From: JAGVSR01 sp963708775
GTDB lineage: Bacteria > Pseudomonadota > Alphaproteobacteria > Rhizobiales > Hyphomicrobiaceae
NCBI GenBank assembly: GCA_963708775.1
Contig: CAVPTI010000013.1
Location: forward strand, 92,582 to 156,581
Direction: 5' to 3'
DNA: 64,000 nucleotides
Shown: positions 27,396-36,725 of the stretch, one piece after another
Layout of the letters: every line of letters starts with the position of its first letter
Position numbering within the stretch: the stretch's first letter is position 1
Program-made: the position numbers and the translations under genes
The notes under the pieces: generated by a model
Told to the model about the DNA's origin: nothing
What the model saw: the letters and a program-made list of their open reading frames with translations, nothing else
Databases searched by the model: none

Positions 27396-29006
27396 ATGGC
27401 CGATATCGTGATCGTCAATCCTCGCTTCGGCGTGTCCTTCTGGGGCATGGAGCAGTGCATGGGGCTGCTCGGCAAGCGCGCGAATCTCCCCGTCTCCTGC
27501 CTCGCGCTCTTGGCCGCTCTTGTGCCAAAGGAGCACGACGTCACCGTCATCGACGAGAACGTCGAGGAGATCGACTTCGAGCGTCTGGAACGCGCGGATC
27601 TGATCTGCCTCACCGGCATGAACGTGCAAGGCCAGCGGATGCGCGAAATCCTCGAACGCGTCAGGAACATGAAGGCGCTGAAAGTCGTTGGCGGTCCTCT
27701 CGCAACCGTCGAACCGGAGGAAATTGAAGACCTTGCCGATGTGATTTTCATCGGCGAAGCGGATCTCACCTGGCCTGAGTTCCTAAGGGAGTGGCCGGAG
27801 GGCCGGCACAAGCGCCGCTACGAGCAGCGCGAAAAAACGGACATGTCGACCCTTCCGCTGCCGCGCCTCGATCTTTTGAAAACACAACACTACATGTTCG
27901 GAAGCATGCAGATCTCGCGCGGCTGCCCTTTCACCTGCGAGTTCTGCGATATCATCGTCACGTTCGGCCGCAAACCGCGCCTCAAGACGAGCGCACAGGT
28001 GATCGCGGAATTTGAAGCCTACGTGAGCGCAGGCTTCAAAATCCTGTTCGTCGTCGACGACAACCTGATCGGCAACAAGAAGGCGATCAAGCCGGTCCTG
28101 CGCGACATCGAGGCATGGCAGAAGCGGCGCGGATATCCGTTGGTGCTTTTCACCGAAGCGTCGCTCGATCTCGCAGACGATCCGGAACTCATGGAACTGA
28201 TGGGCCGTGCAAACTTCCAAAGCGTATTCATCGGCATCGAGAGCCCGAACGAGGAGTCACTGAAGGAAACCAAGAAGCTTCAGAACGTACGCGCACGCGA
28301 AGGCACCATGCTCGAACGCGTGCATCGCATCCAGGAGAACGGCCTCGACGTCTGGTGTGGCATGATCGTCGGTTTCGACAATGACGACGCATCTGCCTTT
28401 GCCCTCATTCCCGATTTTCTTGAAGAGGCGCGCATCGGCAATGCCATGGTCGGACTTTTGCACGCCATCCCGACCACACCCCTGCACGAACGGCTGAAGC
28501 GCGACGGTCGCCTCAGCAGTGCAGAAGATGCCGACCTATTCGGTACCAATGTGGTGCCGGTGAAGATGACGCCGGAGGACCTGCGCGACGGATATAGGAA
28601 CGTAACCCGGACGGTCTATGGCGCGCAGTCCTATTTCGAACGCATCGACGCACTCTATATCGACAACCGCTTCAAATACGCCGCCCACCACCTGCCGTAT
28701 TGGCGCGAGAACCGTTGGCGTTACATGCAGAAAATGGCGCGGAACTATGTCGCGTTTTCTATCCTGGCTGCGCGACTGATGCGCCAGGTCGAACATCCTG
28801 AATTGCGGCAGCGCTACCAGCGACAGTTGATGCGCATTCTGCGTGCGCGGCCGCTGGAGCCGGCGATCCTGTTCAACTACGCGATAAAGGTGGCGCTCCA
28901 TTACCATTACGCGTCGATCGTTCACGCAATGGAAGCCTGCGAAGGCGTACCGACCGCCGCGCGTTCGTTCTCGCGCATGCGGCGACCACAAAGTTCAGCG
29001 GCCTAG
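27396..29006 (+). CDS. B12-binding radical SAM protein (DUF4070 type)
   Basis: A 536-residue enzyme of the B12-binding radical SAM class. The N-terminal 130 residues form a cobalamin-binding-like fold (LICLTGMNVQGQRMREILER). The cluster motif CPFTCEFC near residue 182 gives the CxxxCxxC triad. Downstream, KILFVVDDNLIGNKKAIKPV and FIGIESPNEESLKETKKLQN are typical of the DUF4070 group, which also includes hopanoid C2-methylase HpnP. I would not call it HpnP: the N-terminus differs and no hopanoid genes are nearby. The likely reaction is methyl transfer to an unactivated carbon or a related radical reaction. ATG 27396 follows GGGAG at a good distance. Confidence 0.88.
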   Translation: MADIVIVNPRFGVSFWGMEQCMGLLGKRANLPVSCLALLAALVPKEHDVTVIDENVEEIDFERLERADLICLTGMNVQGQRMREILERVRNMKALKVVGGPLATVEPEEIEDLADVIFIGEADLTWPEFLREWPEGRHKRRYEQREKTDMSTLPLPRLDLLKTQHYMFGSMQISRGCPFTCEFCDIIVTFGRKPRLKTSAQVIAEFEAYVSAGFKILFVVDDNLIGNKKAIKPVLRDIEAWQKRRGYPLVLFTEASLDLADDPELMELMGRANFQSVFIGIESPNEESLKETKKLQNVRAREGTMLERVHRIQENGLDVWCGMIVGFDNDDASAFALIPDFLEEARIGNAMVGLLHAIPTTPLHERLKRDGRLSSAEDADLFGTNVVPVKMTPEDLRDGYRNVTRTVYGAQSYFERIDALYIDNRFKYAAHHLPYWRENRWRYMQKMARNYVAFSILAARLMRQVEHPELRQRYQRQLMRILRARPLEPAILFNYAIKVALHYHYASIVHAMEACEGVPTAARSFSRMRRPQSSAA

Positions 29007-29061
29007 GCTGTTGACCGGCGTCATACGCGAGCATTTGCGGGGAAATGCATGCGACGTGTGG

Positions 29062-29799
29062 CTACTCCGCCACGTGCAGATAGAGCGGATCGAACCCGGC
29101 AACCCGGACAAGCCCGGGCCAGTCGAGCACTGTCAAAGTTCCCTGGCGAAACTCGCACAGTTTTAGTTTTCGTAGCCGTTGCAGGGCCCGGTTGACCGAA
29201 ATGTGGGACATGCCGAGCGCTTGCCCCAACTGAGATTGATTGACAGGAAAGTGGCAGCTGCCGGCCGTCATCAAGCCGTTCTCTCGCGCTCGAAAATACT
29301 GTTCGCAGAACAGATGCGCCAGACGTGCGATGTGGCTGCGCGAATTGTTGGTGATCGCCTGACGAAAGATGGCCGCGTCGGTCAATGTCAAACGCCAGAG
29401 CGCGAAGCAGATGCTCGGCCGCCGATAAAGGAGCTTGTTGAGTGGCGCATGGGGAAAAAGCGCAAGTGTGGATAGGCTGAGCCCGCACAGCGAATGATCC
29501 ATGACCTTAAGAAACAGCGACTGGACGTCAGGCAGATCGCCAGCGATATGAAATGATAGGTATTGCCGATCTCCGCTCGGTAACGTGTGGTAGCGCGCGA
29601 GCATGCCGTTCATAACGAATACTGAAACATTGGGATGATCGCCTTGACGAACGACATCCTGCCCCTGGTTGATCGTCTTGAGCCGGAATGGCAGAGCTCG
29701 AATAGCGGCTTTGTCCGCAGCAGTCAGAGCACCGTGGCAGGCGGCTCTCGCAACCAACAGCTCCAAAACATCCAAATTACCGAGCTCGGGATTGTCCAT
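29062..29799 (-). CDS. Crp/Fnr-family transcriptional regulator
   Basis: A 245-residue regulator with an N-terminal cyclic-nucleotide-binding-like domain (QGQDVVRQGDHPNVSVFVMN then GMLARYHTLPSGDRQYLSFH) and a C-terminal winged helix (NQSQLGQALGMSHISVNRAL then QRLRKLKLCEF). It lacks the Cys cluster of classical Fnr, so it probably senses another signal. I start it at ATG 29799 (MDNPELGNLD); the long in-frame extension upstream has no family features. It is divergent from a histidine kinase gene, which may be a target. Confidence 0.88.
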   Translation of the reverse strand: MDNPELGNLDVLELLVARAACHGALTAADKAAIRALPFRLKTINQGQDVVRQGDHPNVSVFVMNGMLARYHTLPSGDRQYLSFHIAGDLPDVQSLFLKVMDHSLCGLSLSTLALFPHAPLNKLLYRRPSICFALWRLTLTDAAIFRQAITNNSRSHIARLAHLFCEQYFRARENGLMTAGSCHFPVNQSQLGQALGMSHISVNRALQRLRKLKLCEFRQGTLTVLDWPGLVRVAGFDPLYLHVAE

Positions 29800-29943
29800 C
29801 GGACAGCAACGGCACAGCCCATAAATGGTTCGGACCGACTTATCATTTGATAACGCAAAGCCCGGTGTCGCCTCCTTATAAATCCGGATCAACCCGGAGA
29901 GCCGATCAGCGGTGGCCCTCCTCGGGCGTAGCAGCGGAGGGGG

Positions 29944-30993
29944 ATGATGGACGTCACCGGACACCTGCACGGCGTAGCGGATGTCGAACCAGCGGTTGCC
30001 AAGACATGGCCGTCGGCGGTGAAGCCGTATGCCGCCGCGACCGGGCTCGTGGCCGTCGCGGCAATCGCTCGATTTCTCTTGGGGCTTCTCGATAACGGTG
30101 TTCTGTTTTTTGTTATTTTTTTCCCGGCAATTCTCTTCACCGCGCTGTGGTATGGCAGGGCTCCCGCCATCTTTGCAACGGCCCTGTCGCTCGGAGTGGT
30201 TTGGTATGCATTCATCCCGCCGCAGTTCCAATTCGCCTGGAAAGCCCGCGCGACAGGGATCAATCTCGGGCTCTTTTGCCTGAGTTCCGGTCTTGTCATC
30301 TGGATCGCTGATTGCCAGCGCAAGTTGATTGCCGCGATTGTGGAATCGGAGCGCCGCCGCCAACTGCTCGTCGAAGAAATGAATCATCGCGGCAGGAACA
30401 GCATCTCAGTGGCAAACACGATTATCTCACGCACTCTCCGGCACGACACGGCGACCGCCAGTCAGCTCATCGATCGTCTGCGCATCGTCTTCGCTTCCCC
30501 CGACATTTATTCAGATAACGCCGATGTCGAGTGCCTGTTGCACCGCATACTGCTGGCGGAACTTCAGCCCTATGGCACCGAACGCTTCGCGCTCGGCGGC
30601 GAACACGTGCAGATGACCCCCCGGCAGGCGCGAAATCTTGCGCTCATCATTCACGAACTGGCGACCAATTCGGCTAAGTATGGCGGCCTTTCGGTGGCCG
30701 ACGGTTTCCTCGTCGTGCAGTGGCGCCTGCAAAGCGATGAAATCGTCATCGACTGGAAAGAGAAGGGTCGCACTTCTGGTGCCGATACGGAAAACGTGAA
30801 AGGATTCGGAACGCGGCTTATTGAAACCATGATCCGCGATTTGAAGGGCCGCATCGAACGCGTTGTCAGCGAGTCAGGTTATGCGTGCCGCATCCATCTC
30901 CCGATCGATCATTACGTGGTGCGAGACGAAAAGTCTCGCGCGCAGCAACAGAGAGAGCAACATTCAATTTTGCAGTCTCACCGGCATCCCTAG
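29944..30993 (+). CDS. membrane-bound HWE/HisKA_2-type histidine kinase
   Basis: A 349-residue sensor kinase. The first 125 residues hold a DUF4118-like membrane domain with about four helices (LLGLLDNGVLFFVIFFPAIL and LFCLSSGLVIWIAD). The phospho-acceptor region is EEMNHRGRNSISVANTI with His near residue 147, the class found in HWE/HisKA_2 kinases. The ATP-binding part has NLALIIHELATNSAKYGGLS and GFGTRLIETMIR. No response regulator is adjacent. It is divergent from the Crp-type gene. The Arg-Gly-Arg after the H-box His is unusual; most relatives have RVKN there. Confidence 0.88.
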   Translation: MMDVTGHLHGVADVEPAVAKTWPSAVKPYAAATGLVAVAAIARFLLGLLDNGVLFFVIFFPAILFTALWYGRAPAIFATALSLGVVWYAFIPPQFQFAWKARATGINLGLFCLSSGLVIWIADCQRKLIAAIVESERRRQLLVEEMNHRGRNSISVANTIISRTLRHDTATASQLIDRLRIVFASPDIYSDNADVECLLHRILLAELQPYGTERFALGGEHVQMTPRQARNLALIIHELATNSAKYGGLSVADGFLVVQWRLQSDEIVIDWKEKGRTSGADTENVKGFGTRLIETMIRDLKGRIERVVSESGYACRIHLPIDHYVVRDEKSRAQQQREQHSILQSHRHP

Positions 30994-31056
30994 CAGTGAG
31001 AGCATCCGCCACAGCCTCGGCGGTGCGCGACCACCGATGCATGAAAGGCTGAAGCC

Positions 31057-31850
31057 TCATTCCACTAACTTTCGGTCCGCGAAGCAGAGGTAATTGACGT
31101 CCGTGTCATCGGAAAGCGACCACGTGTCCTTCAGCGGATCGTACACAATGCCCTTGAACGTTGGCGACGCCATGCCCGCCGCGGTAACGAAGCCGGGCAA
31201 GTTCCTCCGGCGTCACGAAGCGGTCCCACTGATGGGTTCCGCGCGGTAGCCAGCCGAGCACATACTCCGCCGCGACGATCGCGAGCGCGTACGATTTGAG
31301 ATTGCGGTTGATGGTCGAGAGCACGAGCGCGCCCCCTGGCCGCACGAGGCTGGCGCAGGTCTTCACGAAAGCACCAACGTCCGGCACGTGCTCGACGACC
31401 TCGAGTGAAACGACTGCATCGAATTGAAGACCCTCGGCGGCCAACTCTTCGACCAAGCCGACGCGATAGGTGAGATCAAGCCCGCCGCTCCCGGTCTGCC
31501 CCTCCACATGCGCCCGCGCGGCTTCCACATTCTCCCGCCCGGGATCGAGGCCGACGACACACGCGCCCATCCGCGCCAGCGGTTCGGATACAAGACCCCC
31601 GCCGCAGCCCACATCGAGCACACGCAAACCCTTGAGCGGTTTCAGTCCAGGGTTCATCAGCCCGAAGTGCCGCACCAACTCGTCACGCACGAACGTCAGC
31701 CGCGCCGGGAGCCAGCTGATGCAGGGGCCGGAACTTGCCCTTGGCGTCCCACCATTCCGACGCAATGCGCCGGAAACGCTCCACCTCGGCATCATCGAGG
31801 TTACGCGCGGGGGACGGGGCATCGGGCGGCATGGAATGAGAGGCTGTCAT
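31057..31850 (-). CDS. ubiG: ubiquinone O-methyltransferase UbiG, frameshifted
   Basis: UbiG carries out both O-methylation steps of ubiquinone synthesis with S-adenosylmethionine. The N-terminus, read from ATG 31850, gives NLDDAEVERFRRIASEWWDA then KGKFRPLHQLAP; a net +1 shift near 31710 joins it to ARLTFVRDELVRHFG. The SAM motif is LRVLDVGCGGGLVSEPLARM, followed by EVVEHVPD and LVLSTINRNLKSYALAI. A second +1 shift near 31200 joins PEELAR to FVTAAGMASPTFKGIVYDPL and the end at 31057. The reassembled length (about 263 residues) and the conserved C-terminus support a functional gene with sequencing errors. It is divergent from lysC. Confidence 0.9.
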
Positions 31851-32077
31851 GGCCTCGATGAGGGCCCTGCGCGCGGTCGCTTGTCAATGCGGCAGTGCAT
31901 GGTTGCCGTCCGCGACCGTTGACGTTAAGAGAACCCCGAACCGAACATTTGAGATCGGCGTGGCTCCTTGACAAAACAGGGGCTTGGCTGGTCGCGGCCG
32001 TTCGGGGGCACTTCCGAAAGAGGTGATCAATTCAAGGACCCGCGGGCGCAACGAACGAGCGCCGGGCTGGAGACGCT

Positions 32078-33341
32078 ATGGCTTTAGTGGTGATGAAGTT
32101 CGGCGGCACCTCGGTCGCCAACGTGGAGCGCATCCGCAACGTGGCCGCCCACGTCAAGCGCGAGGTCGACGCCGGCAACAAGGTCGCCGTCGTGGTCTCG
32201 GCCATGGCCGGCGCGACGAACCAGCTCGTCGCCTGGGTCAACGAAGCCTCACCCCTCCACGACAAGCGCGAATACGATGCCGTCGTCGCCTCCGGCGAAC
32301 AGGTCACGGCCGGCCTCACCGCCATCGTTTTACAGTCGATGGGCATGAAGGCGCGCTCGTGGTCCGGATGGCAGATCCCGATCGAGACAAGCGACGCACA
32401 CGGCGCCGCCCGCATCCTGAACATCCCAGCCGACAAACTGCGCGCCTCGATCGACGCCGGCGAAGTCGCGGTCATCACCGGCTTCCAGGGCATCGATCCA
32501 GAGACGGAGCGCGTCTCTACGCTCGGGCGCGGCGGATCGGACACCAGCGCCGTCGCCGTCGCCGTCGCGCTCAAGGCCGATGTTTGCGACATCTACACCG
32601 ACGTGGACGGCGTTTACACCACCGACCCGCGCATCGTTGCCAAGGCCCGCCGGTTGCCGAAAGTCTCCTACGAGGAGATGCTGGAAATGGCGTCGTCGGG
32701 CTCAAAAGTGTTGCAGACGCGCTCGGTTGAGTTGGCCATGGTGCACGGCATGCGCACCCGCGTTCTGTCGAGCTTCGTGCCGCCAGATCAAATGCAGCCC
32801 GTGCGGCTCGACAATTTGGATGCTATCGGCACCACCGTTTGCAGCGAGGACGAGATCGTGGAACAGCAGGTCGTGAGCGGCATCGCCTACGCGAAGGACG
32901 AGGCGAAGGTGACGCTTTTGAAGGTCGAGGATAAGCCCGGCATCGCCGCCCGCATCTTCGGGCCGCTCGCCGACGCCTCGATCAACGTCGACATGATCGT
33001 CCAGAACGTCGCGGCCGACGGCAAGAGCGACGGATATGACCTTCACGGTCCAGGCCGCCGAGTTGACCCGTGCGCTCGCCGTTCTCGATGCCGCCAAATC
33101 CGATATCGGCCACTTCGATGTCAAAGCGTCTGACGGAATAGCCAAAATCTCTGTTATCGGCGTCGGCATGCGCAGTCATGCCGGAGTGGCTGCCCGCATG
33201 TTCAGCGCGCTTGCGGAGAAAGGCATCAATATTCTTGCGATCTCCACGTCAGAGATCAAAATCAGCGTGTTGATCGACGCGGCCTACGCCGAACTTGCGG
33301 TCCGGACCTTGCATAGTCTTTATGGTTTAGACGCGGATTAG
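32078..33341 (+). CDS. lysC: aspartate kinase LysC, frameshifted
   Basis: Aspartate kinase starts the lysine, threonine and methionine branch by phosphorylating aspartate. The N-terminal kinase core begins MALVVMKFGGTSVANVERIR, with GRGGSDTSAVAVAVAL and DVCDIYTDVDGVYTTDPRI later. Two ACT domains follow (KVTLLKVEDKPGIAARIFGP; KISVIGVGMRSHAGVAARMF). An extra G near 33027 shifts the frame: DGKS then TDMTFTVQAAELTRALAVL in the next frame, ending at 33341. The full protein would have 421 residues, as usual. A standalone essential gene with one +1 shift is best explained by error. The ACT domains imply feedback inhibition. No lysine riboswitch is visible upstream. Confidence 0.95.
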
Positions 33342-33407
33342 ACGACAAGCACCCGGCGCGGCGGGAAACAATCCCCCGCGCGGCCCCGGCGGAGAGTGGG
33401 CACGGTC

Positions 33408-35699
33408 ATGGTCATAAAGAGAGGCGAAGAGCCCCGCGTGATACCGTCTGAACCGGCGTTGCGCATCATCATGCGCCGGCTGCGGGACATCATGGCCGAA
33501 CCGGGTGACGGCCAGTCGCGCCTCGACAAGATCGTGCGCCAGATTGCCGGTGTCATGGTGGCCGACGTGTGCTCCCTCTACCTGAAGCGCCAGGACGGTA
33601 CGCTCGAACTCTTCGCCACCGAAGGTCTGCTCCCCACCGCGGTGCATGCTACCCGCCTGAAGCGTGGTGAAGGCCTCGTCGGCCGCTGCGCCGAGTTGAA
33701 CATCACGATCAACGAACCCGATGCGCCCAAGCATCCCGCGTTCTCCTACCGCCCGGAGACCGGCGAGGAATTGTACCACTCGATGCTTGGTGTCCCGATC
33801 CAGCGCTCGGGGCAGACACTCGGCGTGCTTGTCGTCCAGAACAAGACGACGAAGGAATACTCCGACGAAGATGTCGAGGTGCTGGAATCGACGGCCATGG
33901 TCGTGGCCGAGCAGCTCGTCTCGGGTGCAGTCGCCGGCACCACCGCCGCGCTCGAGATCTCCAGTTCGCTCGCCGCCGTCATCAAGGGCCAGTCGATCTC
34001 CGATGGACTGGCGCTCGGCCATGTCGTGCTGCACGAAAGCCGCATCGTCGTGACGAAGCTGATGGCGGACGATCCGGTGCACGAATTGCGCCGCCTCGAA
34101 AACGGCCTCACCGATTTGCGCATCTCGCTCGACGAAATGCTGGCCCACGAACAGCTCTCCGCGGCCGGCGAGCACCGCGACGTGCTCGATGCCTATCGGA
34201 TGTTCGCTCACGACAAAGGCTGGGAGCGCCGCTTGCGCGAAGCCGTCCAGGGCGGTCTGACGGCCGATGCTGCGGTCGAGCGCGTGTTGAACAACACCCG
34301 CTCGCGCCTGATGCATCAGCCGGACCCCTTCTGGCGTGAACGCCAGCGCGACCTCGACGATCTGTCGGACCGCCTGCTGCGCATCCTGGCCGGGCGTCCG
34401 GGCGGCCCGATCGAACCTGCCGAGATGCCGCCGGACACGATCCTCGTCGCCCGTACGATGGGACCAGCCGAACTTCTGGATTATGACCGCACCAAGCTGC
34501 GCGGTCTCGTCGTCGAAGATGGCTCGCCGCAAAGCCACGTCGCGATCGTCGCCAAGGCGCTCGGCCTCGCAGCGGTGGCCCGCGCGACCGGCATCGTGGA
34601 GCGGGCGAGTGCGGGTGACGCCATCATCGTCGACGGCGTGACGGGGCAGGTGCATCTGCGTCCGCAGCCGGAGGTGGTCTCCGCCTACAGCGACAAGGCC
34701 CGCTTCCGCGCCAAGCGCCAGAAGCAATATGAGGCCCTGCGCGAAAAGCCGGCGATCACGCGCGATGGTGTCCGCATCAACCTGCAGATGAATGCCGGCC
34801 TCATCGTCGATATGCCGCATCTGGAGGAATCCGGCGCTGACGGCATCGGTCTCTTCCGCACGGAACTGCAGTTCATGCTCTCGCGCACGTTCCCGCGTCA
34901 TGAGAAGCAGCTCAAAACCTACAAGACCGTCCTCGATGAAGCGAACGGCAAGCCGGTGGTCTTCCGGGCGCTGGACATTGGCGGCGACAAGGTGCTGCCC
35001 TACCTGCGCCAGCAGAAGGAAGAGAACCCCGCCATCGGCTGGCGTGCGATCCGCATGTCGCTCGACCGCCCGGCCCTGCTGCGCACGCAGGTGCGCGCGT
35101 TCCTGCACGCGGCCTCCGAGCGCGAACTGCGCCTGATGATCCCGATGGTCTCCGAAGCCGCCGAGATCGATCTCGTGCGCGCCCAGGTGGACAAGGAAAT
35201 CGGCATCATGCTGCGCAAGGGCGTCCCGCCGCCCAAATCGTTGAAGCTCGGCGCCATGATCGAAGTGCCGAGCCTGCTGTTCGAACTCGACGGATTGTTG
35301 CCCAAGGTCGACTTCGTCTCGATCGGCTCCAACGACCTGATGCAGTTCCTGTTTGCCGCCGATCGCACCAATGCTCTGGTCGGTAGCCGCTACGACAGCC
35401 TGACGGTTGCCCCCTTGCGCGTATTCGCGGAACTCGTGAAGGCCTGCGCACGCCACAAGACACCGTTGACGCTGTGCGGAGAAATGGCCGGCCGCCCGCT
35501 CGAAGCCATGGCACTCATCGGCCTCGGCTACCGCACGTTGTCGATGGCGCCGGCTTCCGTTGGACCGGTGAAAACGATGATCCTGGGCTTGCACGTCGGC
35601 GCTGTGCAGCAGATCGTCGAACGCTTCGTGCGTGACGGTAAAGGCTCACTGCGCACAGAATTGATGCGCTTTGCCGAGCAGAACGGCATCGAGATTTGA
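33408..35699 (+). CDS. ptsP: nitrogen PTS enzyme I PtsP (EI-Ntr)
   Basis: PtsP is the phosphoenolpyruvate-dependent first enzyme of the nitrogen phosphotransferase system, passing phosphate to NPr (PtsO) and EIIA-Ntr. The N-terminus has a GAF domain (GVMVADVCSLYLKRQDGTLE, HSMLGVPIQRSGQTLGVLVV). The PTS domains follow, with the active His in SPQSHVAIVAKALGLAAVAR and PEP-binding motifs FRTELQFMLSRTFP, RALDIGGDKVLPYLR and SIGSNDLMQFLFAADR. ATG 33408 has GGAGAG upstream; GTG 33396 is an alternative. The 763-residue protein is intact and of the usual length, between lysC and prfA, as in many Hyphomicrobiales. Confidence 0.95.
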   Translation: MVIKRGEEPRVIPSEPALRIIMRRLRDIMAEPGDGQSRLDKIVRQIAGVMVADVCSLYLKRQDGTLELFATEGLLPTAVHATRLKRGEGLVGRCAELNITINEPDAPKHPAFSYRPETGEELYHSMLGVPIQRSGQTLGVLVVQNKTTKEYSDEDVEVLESTAMVVAEQLVSGAVAGTTAALEISSSLAAVIKGQSISDGLALGHVVLHESRIVVTKLMADDPVHELRRLENGLTDLRISLDEMLAHEQLSAAGEHRDVLDAYRMFAHDKGWERRLREAVQGGLTADAAVERVLNNTRSRLMHQPDPFWRERQRDLDDLSDRLLRILAGRPGGPIEPAEMPPDTILVARTMGPAELLDYDRTKLRGLVVEDGSPQSHVAIVAKALGLAAVARATGIVERASAGDAIIVDGVTGQVHLRPQPEVVSAYSDKARFRAKRQKQYEALREKPAITRDGVRINLQMNAGLIVDMPHLEESGADGIGLFRTELQFMLSRTFPRHEKQLKTYKTVLDEANGKPVVFRALDIGGDKVLPYLRQQKEENPAIGWRAIRMSLDRPALLRTQVRAFLHAASERELRLMIPMVSEAAEIDLVRAQVDKEIGIMLRKGVPPPKSLKLGAMIEVPSLLFELDGLLPKVDFVSIGSNDLMQFLFAADRTNALVGSRYDSLTVAPLRVFAELVKACARHKTPLTLCGEMAGRPLEAMALIGLGYRTLSMAPASVGPVKTMILGLHVGAVQQIVERFVRDGKGSLRTELMRFAEQNGIEI

Positions 35700-35833
35700 G
35701 TTCGTCTGCGGCACGTTCGCAACACGAAGACTTATGCCGATTTTTGACTTTGACTCCGCCCGCCGTTTGACGATCTTTGTGCATGTTGAAGCTTCGGCTT
35801 GGCCTGCAGCATACGCGTGGTGAGAGTTTGTTG

Positions 35834-36606
35834 ATGCGTTCGACTTATGCGCCCACAGCACACGTGAGTTTTGCGCCTGGCACGGGCCACAGTGCACCGG
35901 GAACTCCTCCCGCGTACGATCCTGAAATCGCCAACCTGTTCGCCGAACTCAGGCGATACCTTGGTCTGCCGATCCCACAGATCGCGCACCACATCGCAAG
36001 CCATCCGAACGTGATCGCAGCGCTTGAAGCGGGCGCATCGATTTGCTGCCGCGCTGGAGCGAAACCGCCCGCGTCGTCACGGCCTACATCGGTATCGCAC
36101 GACTGGATCCCCGCCCCGCATTCGAGCGCCTTGCCTTGCTCATGGGCGTCGCAAGACATGCCGCACCGGTCGCACCGCGTGCCGCCTCGTATGCTTCGCC
36201 TCCCGATGAAGCGGCATCACCCGTGGCCCGCATCCTGGGCCGCTTTGCCGAAGCCGCTGCCCGCGCGAGAGAGTGAGGCTGACCGAGCCGGGCCTCCTCG
36301 CCGAATGGGCTGCACATCTCACAGAAACAGCGAACTGTCTGAAGGCATCGCTATGGAAGGCCCGCGCGCCGGTGCGGTGGGTTATCGGCGGTGCGCTGGC
36401 ACTGATCGTCATTGGCTCGGCCGCGCCATCCGGCGTCCTGCAAGCGTCCGTCGGCGGCATTTCTCAGCCGATATCCGGCCTCTGGCGCAAAATCAGCGGC
36501 CAAGACGCAGGATGTCCGGATCATCGTCCGCGACGGCCTGAAGTGGATCGAAGCCGACGATCCGCGCGATCGCCGCTCGGATAAATTGCCCTCGCGGCGC
36601 TCTTGA
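35834..36606 (+). CDS. HTH-plus-membrane-anchor protein, frameshifted
   Basis: A protein of about 255 residues when three breaks are joined. It starts MRSTYAPTAHVSFAPGTGHS; residues about 35-75 form a helix-turn-helix (IANLFAELRRYLGLPIPQIA then HHIASHPNVIAALEAGA), continued after a shift near 36035 by IDLLPRWSETARVVTAYIGI. The middle is Ala/Pro-rich. After a shift near 36275 comes one membrane helix (VIGGALALIVIGSAAPSG), then a further shift near 36500 and the tail VRIIVRDGLKWIEADDPRDR. A cytosolic HTH, a single membrane helix and an outer tail resemble the RodZ layout, but the family is not certain. It lies between ptsP and prfA. Confidence 0.65.
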
Positions 36607-36627
36607 GTTTATAAGACGGCCCGAAAC

Positions 36628-36658
36628 ATGGCGGCGCCCTGCCGAGGGTGGCCGCCAT
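36628..36658 (+). terminator. hairpin after the HTH-membrane gene
   Basis: ATGGCGGC pairs with GCCGCCAT around a 15-base loop, 20 bases after the stop at 36606. No T run follows, so termination is uncertain. Confidence 0.4.
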
Positions 36659-36725
36659 TCGCCGTTGATCGCCTCTCCGGCGAAAAATCCTCTCGCGCGC
36701 CCTGCGCCATCAACGACAGTATCGC

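Noticed and set aside
27396..29006. Calling the radical SAM enzyme HpnP
   Set aside because: The shared domain order is not enough; the N-terminus differs and no hopanoid genes lie nearby.
31851..32077. Possible lysine riboswitch upstream of lysC
   Set aside because: The leader is short and no lysine aptamer core or terminator was recognisable.
33327..35594. A 755-codon minus-strand ORF opposite ptsP
   Set aside because: It arises from the GC-rich codon use of ptsP. The ptsP frame has all catalytic motifs and the antisense frame has none.
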